Assembly (NCBI RefSeq): GCF_003185915.1
Contig: NZ_QHLZ01000003.1
Span: forward strand, 46,394-110,393
Length of the DNA stretch: 64,000 nt
From: Arthrobacter psychrochitiniphilus
GTDB taxonomy: Bacteria > Actinomycetota > Actinomycetes > Actinomycetales > Micrococcaceae
Direction: 5' to 3'
A model generated the notes under the pieces. The model was given only the letters and a program-made list of their open reading frames with translations, was not told the DNA's origin and searched no databases. Of the stretch, positions 15,548-24,926 are shown in pieces (position 1 is the first letter of the stretch; the number at the start of each line of letters is the position of its first letter). The position numbers were made by a program, and so were the translations under genes.

Positions 15548-16920
15548 CTGAACAGGTGTTCCTGCTGCCGGATCTGGGTGAGGGGCTTGTTGAAGCGGAG
15601 CTGGTGTCCTGGCTGGTGGCCGTGGGTGACCTGGTCCATGTTGACCAGCCCATCGTTGAGGTGGAAACCGCCAAATCTGTGGTGGAGGTCCCCTCGCCAT
15701 ATGAGGGGACTGTGGCAAAGCTGCACGGAGCCGAGGGCGATACAGTAGCGGTTGGCACACCGCTGATCACGATCCTTGCCGGGGCTGATTTTTCCATGCC
15801 GGGCAATTCTGCGCTTGAAACTGAGCCAGCACCACAAAGTCCAGCACAGCAAAGTCCAGCACAGCAAAGTCCAGCAGCGGCTGGCTCCGGGAATGTTCTC
15901 ATCGGCTACGGAACCACGGGATTGGATGGCACAGGCCGCAGCAGGCCCCCTTTACGCCAGAACCCCCTGGTAATTTCGCCAATAGTGCGGAAAATAGCGC
16001 AAGATCACGGGATCGCGCTCGCCGGCCTCCACGGTTCAGGTGCTGACGGGCTGATCTTGAAATCAGATGTTGAGGCAGCCATGCTGACGGCCGCAAACGA
16101 GCCGCCCGCAAACGAGCCGGCCGCAACACATGTACTCACCGAAACGGCACCTTTGCTCCCACAGCGCGAAGGTCAGGGCAACGAACAGGGGGCCTTCGGA
16201 GCGGTTGATCAGCGCACTGGACTGCCAGTTCTTGCACGCACCCCGCTGACAGGTTTCAAGAAGGCGGCGGCTGCGGCACTGGTACGCAGCCGCCGTGAGA
16301 TTCCCGACGCCACTGTGTGGGTGGAAGTGGATGCAACAGCGCTGATGGAATTGCGCAGCGGGCTCAAGGAACAAGGAGAGGCGCCGGGGGTGTTGGCGTT
16401 TTTGACTCGCTTTGCGGTGGCCGGATTGTTTAAGTTCCCTGCATTGAACATGCAACTGGACTCCAGTACCGGTCAGGATGAGCTGGTTGAATTCGGTGGC
16501 ATTAATGTGGGTTTTGCCACCCAGACCGAGCGGGGGCTCATGGTGCCGGTGCTCCGCAATGCCCAGGGGCGCAGCGCCCGGGAGCTGGAGCTCGCCATTC
16601 GTGCGCTCACCGAGAGGACGCTCGGTGGCCATGCTGGGCCGGAGGAACTGGGGGTGGGAACATTTACGATCAACAATTACGGTGTGCTGGGTGTGGACGG
16701 CTCAGCCGCCATCATCAATTATCCGGAGGCGGCCATGCTGGGGTTGGGACGCATCATGGATAGACCCTGGGTGGTGGACGGGCAGCTGTGCGTGCGGAAA
16801 GTGACCCAGCTGACCTTGGCGTTCGATCACCGCGTCTGCGATGGAGAAGTTGCCGCCGGGTTCCTACGCTTCATAGCCGACGCCATGGAGCATCCTGCGA
16901 AGATGCTGGCCGAGCTCTAA
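15544..16920 (+). CDS. bkdC: Branched-chain 2-oxoacid dehydrogenase E2 acyltransferase
   Basis: 458 residues from ATG 15544, which overlaps the E1 beta stop. The lipoyl domain is at residues 3-77, with the lipoylated Lys44 in VEVETAKSVVEV. A linker with three near-identical QQSPA units follows, then the E3/E1-binding domain (RQNPLVISPIVRKIAQDHGI). The catalytic domain ends with the active-site FDHRVCDGEVAAGFL, HxxxDG type. No lipoamide dehydrogenase follows, so E3 must come from elsewhere. Confidence 0.93.
   Translation: MTEQVFLLPDLGEGLVEAELVSWLVAVGDLVHVDQPIVEVETAKSVVEVPSPYEGTVAKLHGAEGDTVAVGTPLITILAGADFSMPGNSALETEPAPQSPAQQSPAQQSPAAAGSGNVLIGYGTTGLDGTGRSRPPLRQNPLVISPIVRKIAQDHGIALAGLHGSGADGLILKSDVEAAMLTAANEPPANEPAATHVLTETAPLLPQREGQGNEQGAFGAVDQRTGLPVLARTPLTGFKKAAAAALVRSRREIPDATVWVEVDATALMELRSGLKEQGEAPGVLAFLTRFAVAGLFKFPALNMQLDSSTGQDELVEFGGINVGFATQTERGLMVPVLRNAQGRSARELELAIRALTERTLGGHAGPEELGVGTFTINNYGVLGVDGSAAIINYPEAAMLGLGRIMDRPWVVDGQLCVRKVTQLTLAFDHRVCDGEVAAGFLRFIADAMEHPAKMLAEL
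15835..15873 (+). repeat. Short tandem repeat in the E2 linker
   Basis: CAAAGTCCAGCACAG-like 15-bp units are repeated about three times and encode QSPAQ. This is an interdomain linker repeat with no sign of a separate function. Confidence 0.6.
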
Positions 16921-16956
16921 GGCTCACTCCTCATCCTTCTAGGCTGGAAGCACTGG

Positions 16957-17471
16957 ATGGGAGAATTTATGGTGCACAACGGCGTGACCTGGCAGGCGCT
17001 GGGCGCACACTCCTTCATGCTGCGTAGCTCAACGGTCCGGGCGCTGGTCAACACGCACGCCCACTGGGACCATTTCTTTGGCAACGCCATTTTTAAGAAC
17101 GACGGCGTCACCGACTTTTGGGCGCACGCCACCACTGCGCGGGTTATGGCTGAGACGGGTGAATGGCAGCGGCTGGAAGTTGCCAGCCTCGAACCGGTCA
17201 TGGCTGCCGGTGCCGGTGACTTGAGGTAGGTGTCCTCGGTGAACTTGGCGCCCCATGGGTGCTCTTTGCCGGGGATGTTCTGGAGGAGGGCGCGCCGGCA
17301 TCGGTAGAGCTGGAATCCTCCGTGCCGGGCTGGGCTGCTGTGCTGGACAGGCTGGCGAAGATGGGCGGAAAGTACTCCATCATGGTGCCCGGACACGGTA
17401 ACCCCGTTGGCGCAGAATTCGCAGCCGCGATGGCAGTCCACTTCTGGGCCCGCTGGCAGCGCAATAGCTAG
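16957..17471 (+). pseudogene. Metallo-beta-lactamase fold hydrolase remnant
   Basis: Two fragments in different frames. The first has VRALVNTHAHWDHFFGN, the HxHxDH zinc motif, and stops at 17229. The second, from about 17259, has LFAGDVLEEGAPASVELESS, WAAVLDRL and MVPGHGNPVG. The middle of the fold that normally links these parts is missing at about 17215-17250, and the N-terminal strands before the zinc motif also look shortened. A frame change plus internal deletion makes a working enzyme unlikely. It sits between the bkd operon and an MFS gene. Confidence 0.8.
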
Positions 17472-17489
17472 TGCCGGCGTAGCCGGGTT

Positions 17490-17495
17490 TAGAGT
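17490..17495 (+). promoter_or_regulatory. -10 element of a probable leaderless MFS transcript
   Basis: TAGAGT ends 7 nt before GTG 17503, with no Shine-Dalgarno sequence. The same hexamer and spacing precede menD. Confidence 0.45.
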
Positions 17496-17502
17496 TGAGA
17501 CA

Positions 17503-18735
17503 GTGAGTAAGCGAACCAATCCCGAAGGCTTTAGCCTACGGTCCATTGCCATTCCGGCGTTTGGGCCATCCTTGTTGTTCGGTATTGGTGAGGGTGCCAT
17601 TCTGCCCGTCATCCCGCTGAGCTCCATTGGGATGGGATCCTCCTTGGCTGGTGCCGCGCTGGTGGTGTCACTGATTGGTATTGGCTCACTGGTCAGTAAC
17701 ATTCCGGCCTCGATCCTGACGGCGAGGTTTGGCGAGCGTGTGGGCATGCTAGGGGCTGCGCTGTTGAGCCTGTCCGCCATGTTAATTTGTGTCTTTGCCC
17801 AGGAACTTTGGCTTTTTGCCGCCGGGGTGTTTTTAATAGGCGCCGCCGCGGCCGTGTTTAACCTAGCCCGCCAAAGCTACCTCACCGAGGCGGTGCCGCC
17901 AATGCTGCGCGCCCGGGCTATGTCCACACTGGGCGGGATAGGCAGGATTGGGCTGTTTGCGGGCCCCTTTATTGGTGCTTTGGTGATTCATCTGGTCGGT
18001 CTTTCGGGGGCGTATTGGGTGGCGGCCGTGGCTGTTGCGGCGGCAGGTGGTGTGGCGTGGGGATTGCCCGATCTGGTCAGCCCCGCCAGTACTGCTCCCG
18101 GCGGTACAGCGCCCGGCAGCGCGGCTCGCAGGGGCCCGCAACCCACTGTGGCATCGCTGTTGGTGGCTCACAGGCGAGTATTTTTCACCGTAGGAATAGG
18201 GGTGCTGTTGGTCAGTGCCGTCCGCTCTTCACGCCAAGTGGTGTTGCCCCTCTGGGCAGATAGCCTGGGACTAAACCCGGCCACAACCTCGCTTATTTAT
18301 GGGCTCTCCGGCGCTATCGACATGCTCGTTTTCTACCCTGCTGGCAAGATCATGGATAAAAAGGGCCGTGCAGCCGTGGCAGTGCCATCCATGGTCCTCA
18401 TGGGCCTGGCCCTGTTGCTGATGCCCCTGACTACTGGTGCGGCCACGCTCATGCTGGCCGGGTTGCTGATCGGTTTTGGTAATGGCATTGGATCAGGGCT
18501 GGTCATGACGCTGGGGGCAGACTATTCCCCACGCCGTGGCAGGGCACGGTTCTTGGGAATCTGGCGCTTCCTGGCGGACAGTGGCGGCTCCGCCGGGCCC
18601 GCCATTCTGGCCGGACTGACAGCCGCCGTCTCCCTTTCCTTCGGCATTGCAGCCTCGGGGCTTCTGGGCCTGGCAGCGGCTGCTGTTCTTTGGTATTGGA
18701 TACCGCGCAACAAGGACGCTATTTCGCCAGAGTGA
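17503..18735 (+). CDS. MFS transporter, 12-TM drug/sugar efflux type
   Basis: 410 residues with twelve hydrophobic segments. The cytoplasmic loop after helix 2 reads LTARFGERVG, a variant of the MFS signature, and helix 5 has GGIGRIGLFAGPFIGALV. The second half begins near residue 225 (FFTVGIGVLLVSAVRSSRQ). Substrate unknown. The frame is open up to 17407, but that part overlaps the pseudogene; GTG 17503 fits the leaderless pattern (TAGAGT 7 nt upstream) and the protein start. The 3' end overlaps the lipoprotein gene on the other strand by 17 bp. Confidence 0.85.
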   Translation: MSKRTNPEGFSLRSIAIPAFGPSLLFGIGEGAILPVIPLSSIGMGSSLAGAALVVSLIGIGSLVSNIPASILTARFGERVGMLGAALLSLSAMLICVFAQELWLFAAGVFLIGAAAAVFNLARQSYLTEAVPPMLRARAMSTLGGIGRIGLFAGPFIGALVIHLVGLSGAYWVAAVAVAAAGGVAWGLPDLVSPASTAPGGTAPGSAARRGPQPTVASLLVAHRRVFFTVGIGVLLVSAVRSSRQVVLPLWADSLGLNPATTSLIYGLSGAIDMLVFYPAGKIMDKKGRAAVAVPSMVLMGLALLLMPLTTGAATLMLAGLLIGFGNGIGSGLVMTLGADYSPRRGRARFLGIWRFLADSGGSAGPAILAGLTAAVSLSFGIAASGLLGLAAAAVLWYWIPRNKDAISPE

Positions 18736-19204
18736 GTGAAATATCTTCAGTATGACCCGCCAGGCTGACCCTGATAATTGAGTTTGAGAAGACACTTTCC
18801 GGCACGGCAATGCTGGATGTCCAGGGTGCCATATCGGCGGTGCAGACCCCGCCACCGTTTTTCATTTGCGTGGTGATTTCAAGGTGGTTTCCATCGGTGA
18901 GCGTCAGGGAATTGACCCATGCAGGACAGGAGGAGCTGCCGTAGGTGGTCACGTAGAGCAGTTTCTTTGCTACGGATAGTTCCGCAGCCCAAGACTTATC
19001 AGCAGCGTGGACAGCAGCCTCAGAGACGCCCCGTGTGCCTTGCGGATCCGGTGAGGTACCCGCAGGGGAGCACCCGCTCATAGTGGCTGCCAACAGGCCG
19101 GTGACCAACAAACCGGAGACGAGAAATCCGGAGCGTAAAATTCTGGCTGCCAGAATTCCCCGCAGTGAGTCTAAATGCCGTGAGCGCGCCCCCTTGGTAG
19201 TCAT
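18719..19204 (-). CDS. Secreted lipoprotein of unknown function
   Basis: 161 residues from ATG 19204. A basic N-terminus (KGARSRHLDSLR) is followed by the hydrophobic GFLVSGLLVTGLLAATMSGC with a lipobox ending at the lipidated cysteine near residue 45, then a Ser/Pro-rich linker. The mature part contains SSCPAWVNSLTLTDGNHLEI and ends in a beta-rich segment; two cysteines (SSCPAW and GGVCTAD) could pair. No family recognised. TACAGT lies 6 nt before the ATG with no Shine-Dalgarno, so the mRNA is probably leaderless. Confidence 0.75.
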   Translation of the reverse strand: MTTKGARSRHLDSLRGILAARILRSGFLVSGLLVTGLLAATMSGCSPAGTSPDPQGTRGVSEAAVHAADKSWAAELSVAKKLLYVTTYGSSSCPAWVNSLTLTDGNHLEITTQMKNGGGVCTADMAPWTSSIAVPESVFSNSIIRVSLAGHTEDISLTLAK

Positions 19205-19210
19205 CCAGTC

Positions 19211-19216
19211 ACTGTA
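19211..19216 (-). promoter_or_regulatory. -10 element of a probable leaderless lipoprotein transcript
   Basis: On the minus strand TACAGT ends 6 nt before the ATG at 19204; the same hexamer at the same distance precedes menC. Confidence 0.45.
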
Positions 19217-19266
19217 GCCGCAGCCCAGCCACTTTTCCACGGTGAGGCAGAGGTGAGGGAGAGGGG

Positions 19267-20169
19267 TTAACGTACGCGCCGGCGTCGTACGGGCAAGGTC
19301 AGCAGCAGCGTTCCGGCAAGGGTGAGCCCATAGCCGGCAACCACAATTTGACCCACGCCGATCAGGAGATAACTGGTGCTGCTGTCGGCATCGAAGCCCC
19401 AGATCCGGCGCAGGACCAAGGTCACGGCCAGTGCGGACAGCACGGCAATCACGCCAGGAATGAGCGTCCACCCGCGCGCCGAAGCCCAGTGGGCTTTGGA
19501 CCCCAACCAAACATTCCAGGTGGAGCCGGTACGCATGACCCACAGGGCGGCCAGAGCCGTCCAGAACGCCACCACGAAGAACGCAGCCAAGACGTCTGAG
19601 GGGCGGTGCCACTGGTTGATGAGGGTGGCGATCCCAGCGAGGATGGCGTAAGTTCCGCCCACAAAGGCCGCCGCGGGCCGCCATCGGGGGGAGACCACTA
19701 GAAAGACCGCCGCCGCAGCGCTGGCAGCCAGCGTGCTGTGTCCGGACGGGAGAGAGTTCAACGCCAACGTGGCCACGCCCATATCGGGGCGGTCTGGCAG
19801 GCCCGCTTTGATCAGTTGTGTGGAGAGGTTGGCAGCGGCCATGGCAGCCAAGGCGATGCCGGCCGCCTTCCATCGCCGCCGGGCCAGCGTGACAAAAACC
19901 ACCACCACGGTTGCCAACACCACGGACGTGGCGGGCAAGAGATCCAGAATTTGGGCGCTCTGCGCACCGATGCGTGCCTGCGCCACGGCAGCCTCAACCA
20001 GCGCTGACTCGTCAATGTACTGGCCCGTGGTGGTGTTGACGAAGATACGGTAACTCAGGATGAGCCCGGCCAGACTGATCAAGGCTGCTATGACAAATGG
20101 CCACGCAGCAGTCCGCGCTGGTGCGGAACCTCTGGGGCCTGTGCGGGACAGGGCAGCATGGGTATTCAT
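19267..20169 (-). CDS. PAP2 superfamily membrane phosphatase
   Basis: 300 residues with about seven transmembrane helices. The lipid-phosphate phosphatase motifs are present: KAGLPDRPD (motif 1), NSLPSGHSTLAAS (motif 2, PSGH) and LINQWHRPSDVLAA (motif 3, with the catalytic His and Asp). The usual SR start of motif 3 is changed. Likely substrates are undecaprenyl or phosphatidyl phosphates on the outer face of the membrane. It is divergent from menC with a 59-bp gap; there is no evident functional link. Confidence 0.87.
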   Translation of the reverse strand: MNTHAALSRTGPRGSAPARTAAWPFVIAALISLAGLILSYRIFVNTTTGQYIDESALVEAAVAQARIGAQSAQILDLLPATSVVLATVVVVFVTLARRRWKAAGIALAAMAAANLSTQLIKAGLPDRPDMGVATLALNSLPSGHSTLAASAAAAVFLVVSPRWRPAAAFVGGTYAILAGIATLINQWHRPSDVLAAFFVVAFWTALAALWVMRTGSTWNVWLGSKAHWASARGWTLIPGVIAVLSALAVTLVLRRIWGFDADSSTSYLLIGVGQIVVAGYGLTLAGTLLLTLPVRRRRVR

Positions 20170-20216
20170 TGTTCCTAGGTTCCCACATTTTCATGGGAGC
20201 TTGCTGACCACCGCGG

Positions 20217-20222
20217 TACAGT
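20217..20222 (+). promoter_or_regulatory. -10 element of a probable leaderless menC transcript
   Basis: TACAGT ends 6 nt before ATG 20229 and no Shine-Dalgarno sequence is present. Confidence 0.45.
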
Positions 20223-20228
20223 GGCACC

Positions 20229-21233
20229 ATGCTCACCCTCCCGCCACTTGATGAAATCCTTGCCACCGCCCATGTTGTGGCCCTGCCCATGAAAGTAAAG
20301 TTCCGGGGGGTGGAGCTGCGTGAGCTCATGGTTTTTTCCGGGCCTGCCGGGTGGGCGGAATTTTCCCCGTTCCTGGAGTACAGCGACGTCGAATCGGCCA
20401 GGTGGCTGGCCTCGGCTCTGGAGGCGGGCTGGGTTGGGTATCCGGAATCGGTGCGGGACTGGGTCCCCGTGAATGCAACACTTCCTGCGGTTTCACCCGC
20501 AGAGGTCCCCGGCGTGTTGGCAGCTTTCAACATGGGCTCAGCTGGTGCAGCCCAGAGCGTGAAGATCAAAGTAGCTGAGGCTGGCCAGTCACTGGGCGAG
20601 GATGCCGCCAGGGTGGGAGCGGTCAGGCATCTGCTGCCCGAAGCCAAAATTCGTATTGATGCGAACGGCGGATGGGATGTGGGGCAGGCAGTTAAAGCGT
20701 TACGCATGCTGTCCGTGTTTGGACTGGAATATGCCGAACAGCCAGTAGCCACCATTGCCGAGATGGCCGCTGTCCGCAGCGCACTGGATGGTTCGGTTCT
20801 GATTGCAGCCGATGAAAGCGTCCGTAAGGCCACAGACCCACTGGCGGTGGCTCGTGCCGGTGCTGCCGATCTGTTGGTGGTCAAGGCCGCGCCGTTGGGT
20901 GGTGTGCGCAGGGCCTTGGAAATTGTGGCCGAGGCCGGGCTGCCTGCCGTGGTGAGTTCCGCCCTGGACTCCTCGGTGGGGATCAGCGCCGGATTGGCGT
21001 TGGCCGCCGCGCTGCCCGAATTGCCCTACGCGTGTGGCTTGGGCACGGTATCGCTGATGGCCGCAGACATTGCCTCCCCGAGCTTGGTGGCAGAAGCTGG
21101 TGGCATGAACGTGCGTGAGGTGGTGGCAGATCCGGGACTTTTGGCGCAGTTTGCCGCCCCCGCAGACCGCCGTGACTGGTGGCTGGGCCGGCTTGGGCGC
21201 GTTTACGCCGTGCTGGCAGGCGCTGAGGCCTAA
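20229..21233 (+). CDS. menC: o-Succinylbenzoate synthase
   Basis: 334 residues, enolase superfamily. It dehydrates SHCHC to o-succinylbenzoate in menaquinone synthesis. The first catalytic lysine is in SVKIKVAE (KxK), metal ligands lie in KIRIDANGGWD, EYAEQPVA and IAADESVRK, and the second lysine is in LLVVKAAPLGG. The actinobacterial form lacks some proteobacterial insertions. It is the first plus-strand gene of the men region, 136 bp before menD. Confidence 0.93.
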   Translation: MLTLPPLDEILATAHVVALPMKVKFRGVELRELMVFSGPAGWAEFSPFLEYSDVESARWLASALEAGWVGYPESVRDWVPVNATLPAVSPAEVPGVLAAFNMGSAGAAQSVKIKVAEAGQSLGEDAARVGAVRHLLPEAKIRIDANGGWDVGQAVKALRMLSVFGLEYAEQPVATIAEMAAVRSALDGSVLIAADESVRKATDPLAVARAGAADLLVVKAAPLGGVRRALEIVAEAGLPAVVSSALDSSVGISAGLALAAALPELPYACGLGTVSLMAADIASPSLVAEAGGMNVREVVADPGLLAQFAAPADRRDWWLGRLGRVYAVLAGAEA

Positions 21234-21241
21234 CCCCAACT

Positions 21242-21310
21242 TCGATCCGTGAGAAATGGTCGCTTCCATCCCGGAAAGTGGCTGATTAGCGACCATTTCT
21301 CACGGATCGA
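21242..21310. repeat. Perfect 23-bp inverted repeat between menC and menD
   Basis: Arms at 21242-21264 and 21288-21310 are exact reverse complements. The core is GATCCGTGAGAAATGGTCGC, with a 23-nt loop (21265-21287). It begins 8 bp after the menC stop. It could form a very stable RNA hairpin and act as a terminator or processing site, but no U-tract follows; a small dispersed palindromic element is also possible. Confidence 0.9.
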
Positions 21311-21356
21311 TGCGGTGCCGCATCGCAGTGCTGATCCGCGCCAGGCTGAGGTTGGC

Positions 21357-21362
21357 TAGAGT
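21357..21362 (+). promoter_or_regulatory. -10 element of a probable leaderless menD transcript
   Basis: TAGAGT ends 7 nt before GTG 21370. Having its own promoter would fit the hairpin-forming repeat that separates menD from menC. Confidence 0.45.
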
Positions 21363-21369
21363 TGGTGGC

Positions 21370-23202
21370 GTGACTTCACTTAGCTCAATGGATTGTGCCC
21401 GCTACGTTATAGATGCGCTGGAGCGTGCCGGCGTGCACCACGTGGTGGTGGCCCCTGGTTCCCGCAGCGCCCCACTCGCCTATGCCTTGGCGGAGGCCGA
21501 AGCCGACCGCCGGATCAAGGTGTCTGTGCGCATCGACGAGCGCGTTGCCGGGTTCACAGCCTTGGGGTTGGCGCTTGGCAGCGGCGAGGCCGTTGCCGTG
21601 GTGACCACCTCTGGCACGGCTGTAGGCAATCTGCTCCCGGCCGTCATGGAAGCCAACCATGCAGGGGTTTCCCTCATGGTGCTCTCCGCAGACCGGCCCG
21701 AGGAGTTGCGCGGAACGGGAGCCAATCAGACGACGGTGCAGCTGGATTTGTTCGGCGAGCATGTGCGATTCGCCACCGATGTTCCGGCCGGAACTGACCC
21801 CACGGGGGCCATATCCACCGCTATCAGCGCGGCACGCGGCCGTCTCGAGGGCATTCCCGCCGGCCCCGTGCAGGTAAATCTGGCCTTCCGCGACCCGCTC
21901 ACACCCGCCCTGGACGGTTCCGAATGGGAGCGGCTTTTACCTGTCATCGAGACCCCTGACGCTTCCGCTGAGCTCCTGATGGACGACGCCGTCAACTCCT
22001 CCGCGATCAGCGGCACCGAGGTAGCTCCCGCGGAAGAGGACCGAGCCACCGCGGAAGATGTCCCGCCGGAGATAGTCCAGCCCTCCTCAAATCCCACGTC
22101 CAGCCACCGAACAGTAGTGGTTGCCGGGCACGGGGCCGGTCCGGAAGCGGAGTACTTTGCCCGAATGTTGGATCTGCCACTGCTGGCTGAACCGTCATCG
22201 AACGCCCGCTTTGGTCCGAACGCGATTGGTCCGTACCGGCTGCTGCTGGAGCTTTTTGGGCCAGGCAGCGCCCAGCCCATCCAGCGCGTGGTGGTCTTTG
22301 GGCGCCCCACCCTGTCCCGCCACATCAGCACCTTATTGGCACGCACCGATCTGGAACGGGCCTTGTTTGTGCCCCAACCCGTGCCGTGGTTTGACGCGGG
22401 ACGCCGCACTGAATTAGTTCTGACCCAGTGGGACCAGCTTGTTGGATTCGCCGGAGCGGGCCCGCACGGATGGCTGGAAGCCTGGCAGGAAGCCGCTGCG
22501 AGGGCTGAAGAAGCGCTAGATGCCGCCCTGGATGCTGACCCGGATACGCAACCTGCTCAGCCGGTGCAGCTGACTGGGCCCGCACAGCTGACTGGGCCCG
22601 CAACGGCTCGCGCCGTCTGGGCAGCCGCCCACCGTGACGCTGGCAGTAATCTCATGCTCGGCTCCTCAAACCCTGTCCGTGATGCAGACCTTGCGGGCCG
22701 GCCAACACCGGCGAACAGTGCCATGGTCTTTGCCAACCGAGGCTTGGCCGGAATTGATGGCACTGTTGCCACAGCCACCGGGCTGGCGCTGGCCTCGGGG
22801 CGGCCCACGCGACTACTCCTCGGTGACCTCACATTCCTGCACGATTCCGGGGCCCTTATGATCGGCCCCACAGAAGCGTTACCTCAACTGCAAATCATTG
22901 TCCTCAACGATGGCGGCGGGGGGATCTTCACGCTGTTGGAGCACGGTTCGCTGGGCCAGTCACCAGGCTATGCGGGCGCCGTGGAACGCTTCTTTGGTAC
23001 ACCCCACACCGTGAACCTCGCGGCACTGGCCACCGCTTATGGCTGGTCCCACACGCTGGTGCGCACCAGGGAGGAACTCAACGCAGCGCTCACCTCGCCG
23101 GTGCTGGCACCGGAAATTATTGAGGTGGCCGCGGCGGAGCGGTCAGGCCTGCGGGAACTGCACGCCCACATTGAGCGTGCAGTTCTTACAGGACGCGGCT
23201 AA
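21370..23202 (+). CDS. menD: SEPHCHC synthase
   Basis: 610 residues from GTG 21370; ATG 21388 is an alternative. This ThDP-dependent enzyme condenses isochorismate with 2-oxoglutarate, the committed menaquinone step. The pyrimidine-binding half has [30 protein letters not shown] and [17 protein letters not shown]. The ThDP half has [34 protein letters not shown] and [16 protein letters not shown] Ser/Glu-rich insert of about 45 residues (near 190-235) and two copies of QLTGPA are lineage-specific. The 3' end overlaps the ABC ATPase gene on the other strand by 17 bp. Confidence 0.95.
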   Translation: MTSLSSMDCARYVIDALERAGVHHVVVAPGSRSAPLAYALAEAEADRRIKVSVRIDERVAGFTALGLALGSGEAVAVVTTSGTAVGNLLPAVMEANHAGVSLMVLSADRPEELRGTGANQTTVQLDLFGEHVRFATDVPAGTDPTGAISTAISAARGRLEGIPAGPVQVNLAFRDPLTPALDGSEWERLLPVIETPDASAELLMDDAVNSSAISGTEVAPAEEDRATAEDVPPEIVQPSSNPTSSHRTVVVAGHGAGPEAEYFARMLDLPLLAEPSSNARFGPNAIGPYRLLLELFGPGSAQPIQRVVVFGRPTLSRHISTLLARTDLERALFVPQPVPWFDAGRRTELVLTQWDQLVGFAGAGPHGWLEAWQEAAARAEEALDAALDADPDTQPAQPVQLTGPAQLTGPATARAVWAAAHRDAGSNLMLGSSNPVRDADLAGRPTPANSAMVFANRGLAGIDGTVATATGLALASGRPTRLLLGDLTFLHDSGALMIGPTEALPQLQIIVLNDGGGGIFTLLEHGSLGQSPGYAGAVERFFGTPHTVNLAALATAYGWSHTLVRTREELNAALTSPVLAPEIIEVAAAERSGLRELHAHIERAVLTGRG

Positions 23203-23977
23203 GGAACTCCTTGGTGCGAGCGTGCTGCGGGTTGGCGATGATCTCGCGGGGGTTCCCGGATTCCACTACCACACCGGCATCCATGAACGTCAGGGTGTCT
23301 CCCACTTCGCGGGCGAAGCCAATCTCGTGGGTTACCACGATCATGGTCATGCCGGATTTGGCCAGGTTTTTCATGACTTCCAGGACGTCCCCCACCAGTT
23401 CCGGGTCAAGGGCGGAGGTGGGCTCATCAAAGAGCATCAACTCCGGTTCCATGGCCAAGGCCCGGGCTATGGCAACACGTTGTTGTTGACCGCCGGAGAG
23501 CTGGGCAGGGTAGAAATTGGCGCGGTCACTTAGACCCACCATCTCCAATAATTCACGTGCTTTGAGCTTCGCGGCTGCCTTGGACTGACGCTTGACCTGG
23601 GTAGGTGCTTCAATCACGTTTTGCAGGGCAGTCTTGTGGGGGAACAAGTTGAAGCGCTGGAACACCATGCCAATTTCGCGGCGCTGGGCCGCGATCGCCT
23701 TGGTGTTCAGATCGTGCAGTTTGCCGTTGACTTCCCGGTAACCGATCAAGTCATTGTGCACGTAGATGCGGCCTGCACTGAGGGTTTCCAAAAGGTTGAT
23801 GCAGCGCAACAGGGTCGATTTTCCCGAGCCCGACGGGCCAATGATGACGGAGACCTCGCCCGGGTTGACAGTCATGTCAATGCCTTTGAGGACGTGGTGG
23901 TCACCAAAGAACTTGTGCACGCCCTGAATCTCCACCAAGGGCTTAGGTGTGGCGGCTTTGTAGGTTGAGTCAGGCAA
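23186..23977 (-). CDS. Polar amino-acid ABC transporter ATPase (GlnQ-like)
   Basis: 263 residues. Walker A is [12 protein letters not shown], the signature is [16 protein letters not shown], and Walker B is [17 protein letters not shown]. The [22 protein letters not shown]-loop region is characteristic of the glutamine/glutamate family. It overlaps the permease gene by 8 bp and completes a three-gene minus-strand operon that lies inside the menaquinone region. Confidence 0.93.
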   Translation of the reverse strand: MPDSTYKAATPKPLVEIQGVHKFFGDHHVLKGIDMTVNPGEVSVIIGPSGSGKSTLLRCINLLETLSAGRIYVHNDLIGYREVNGKLHDLNTKAIAAQRREIGMVFQRFNLFPHKTALQNVIEAPTQVKRQSKAAAKLKARELLEMVGLSDRANFYPAQLSGGQQQRVAIARALAMEPELMLFDEPTSALDPELVGDVLEVMKNLAKSGMTMIVVTHEIGFAREVGDTLTFMDAGVVVESGNPREIIANPQHARTKEFLSRVL

Positions 23978-24926
23978 GGTTGTTCCCCCTGGGCTTCAAG
24001 ATGGGGTCAGTGGTGGCCGGTGGTTTCTCTTTGACGGGTGCCTTCATAACGTTGTCAACGCCCTTACCGAAGTGCCGTTCAATGTAATACTGACCCACCA
24101 TCAACACTGATGTGATGACCAAGTACCAAATCGCTGCCACAATGAGCAGCGGGATGGGTAGGTAAGTCCGGTTAGCAATGGTGTTGGTGACAAATGTTAG
24201 GTCCAAGGTGAATGGGATAGCCAACACCAATGAAGTGGTTTTCAGCATGCCAATAGTCTCATTTCCCGTGGGTGGGACTATGACACGCATGGCCTGCGGG
24301 AGGATGATCCTCCACATGATCTTTGAACGACGCATGCCCAACGCTTCGGCGGCTTCCATCTGGCCGTTGTCTACCGATTTCAGTCCGGCACGGAAAATCT
24401 CAGCCAAGTAGGCGGACTCGTTCAAACCGAGACCAACAATCGCGCCCACCAAGGCAGTGATTACGGTTTCGGTATTGACGGAGAACCATTCAGGGCCAAA
24501 TGGCACGCCAATGATGATCTTGGGAAACAGCACGGCTACCAGGCCCCAGAAAACCAGCTGGGTGTAGACCGGGGTGCCACGGAAGAACCAGACCCAGAAC
24601 CAGGCTACGTACCTGAAAAGTGGGTTGTCTGACTGGCGCATGAAAGCCAAGCAAATTGCCAATGCAATGGCCAGCACCATGGAGGAGACAGTCAGTAACA
24701 GTGTCCAGCCAATACTTTGAAGTACAAGAACATCGAATAGATATTTGCCAACGGTGTCCCAGCGGAAGTTCTTGTTCGTGACCAGGCTTTGGATCGCCAG
24801 TGCAACAAACAGAAGAATAAAGGCGGCGCCAACCCACCGGCCGGGGTGACGAACAGGAACTGCCTTGATCAGTTCAACTCCGCCGGCCCCGCCCGATGAC
24901 TGCACCCCACGGGCGGGTGTGCTCAA
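23970..24926 (-). CDS. Polar amino-acid ABC transporter permease
   Basis: 318 residues, HisM/GlnP family. It has one N-terminal helix and a TM core with the EAA loop [22 protein letters not shown] that contacts the ATPase. The N- and C-terminal tails are long and charged. The ATG overlaps the binding-protein stop (ATGA), and it overlaps the ATPase gene at the other end. A single permease gene implies a homodimeric channel. Confidence 0.92.
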   Translation of the reverse strand: MSTPARGVQSSGGAGGVELIKAVPVRHPGRWVGAAFILLFVALAIQSLVTNKNFRWDTVGKYLFDVLVLQSIGWTLLLTVSSMVLAIALAICLAFMRQSDNPLFRYVAWFWVWFFRGTPVYTQLVFWGLVAVLFPKIIIGVPFGPEWFSVNTETVITALVGAIVGLGLNESAYLAEIFRAGLKSVDNGQMEAAEALGMRRSKIMWRIILPQAMRVIVPPTGNETIGMLKTTSLVLAIPFTLDLTFVTNTIANRTYLPIPLLIVAAIWYLVITSVLMVGQYYIERHFGKGVDNVMKAPVKEKPPATTDPILKPRGNNLA

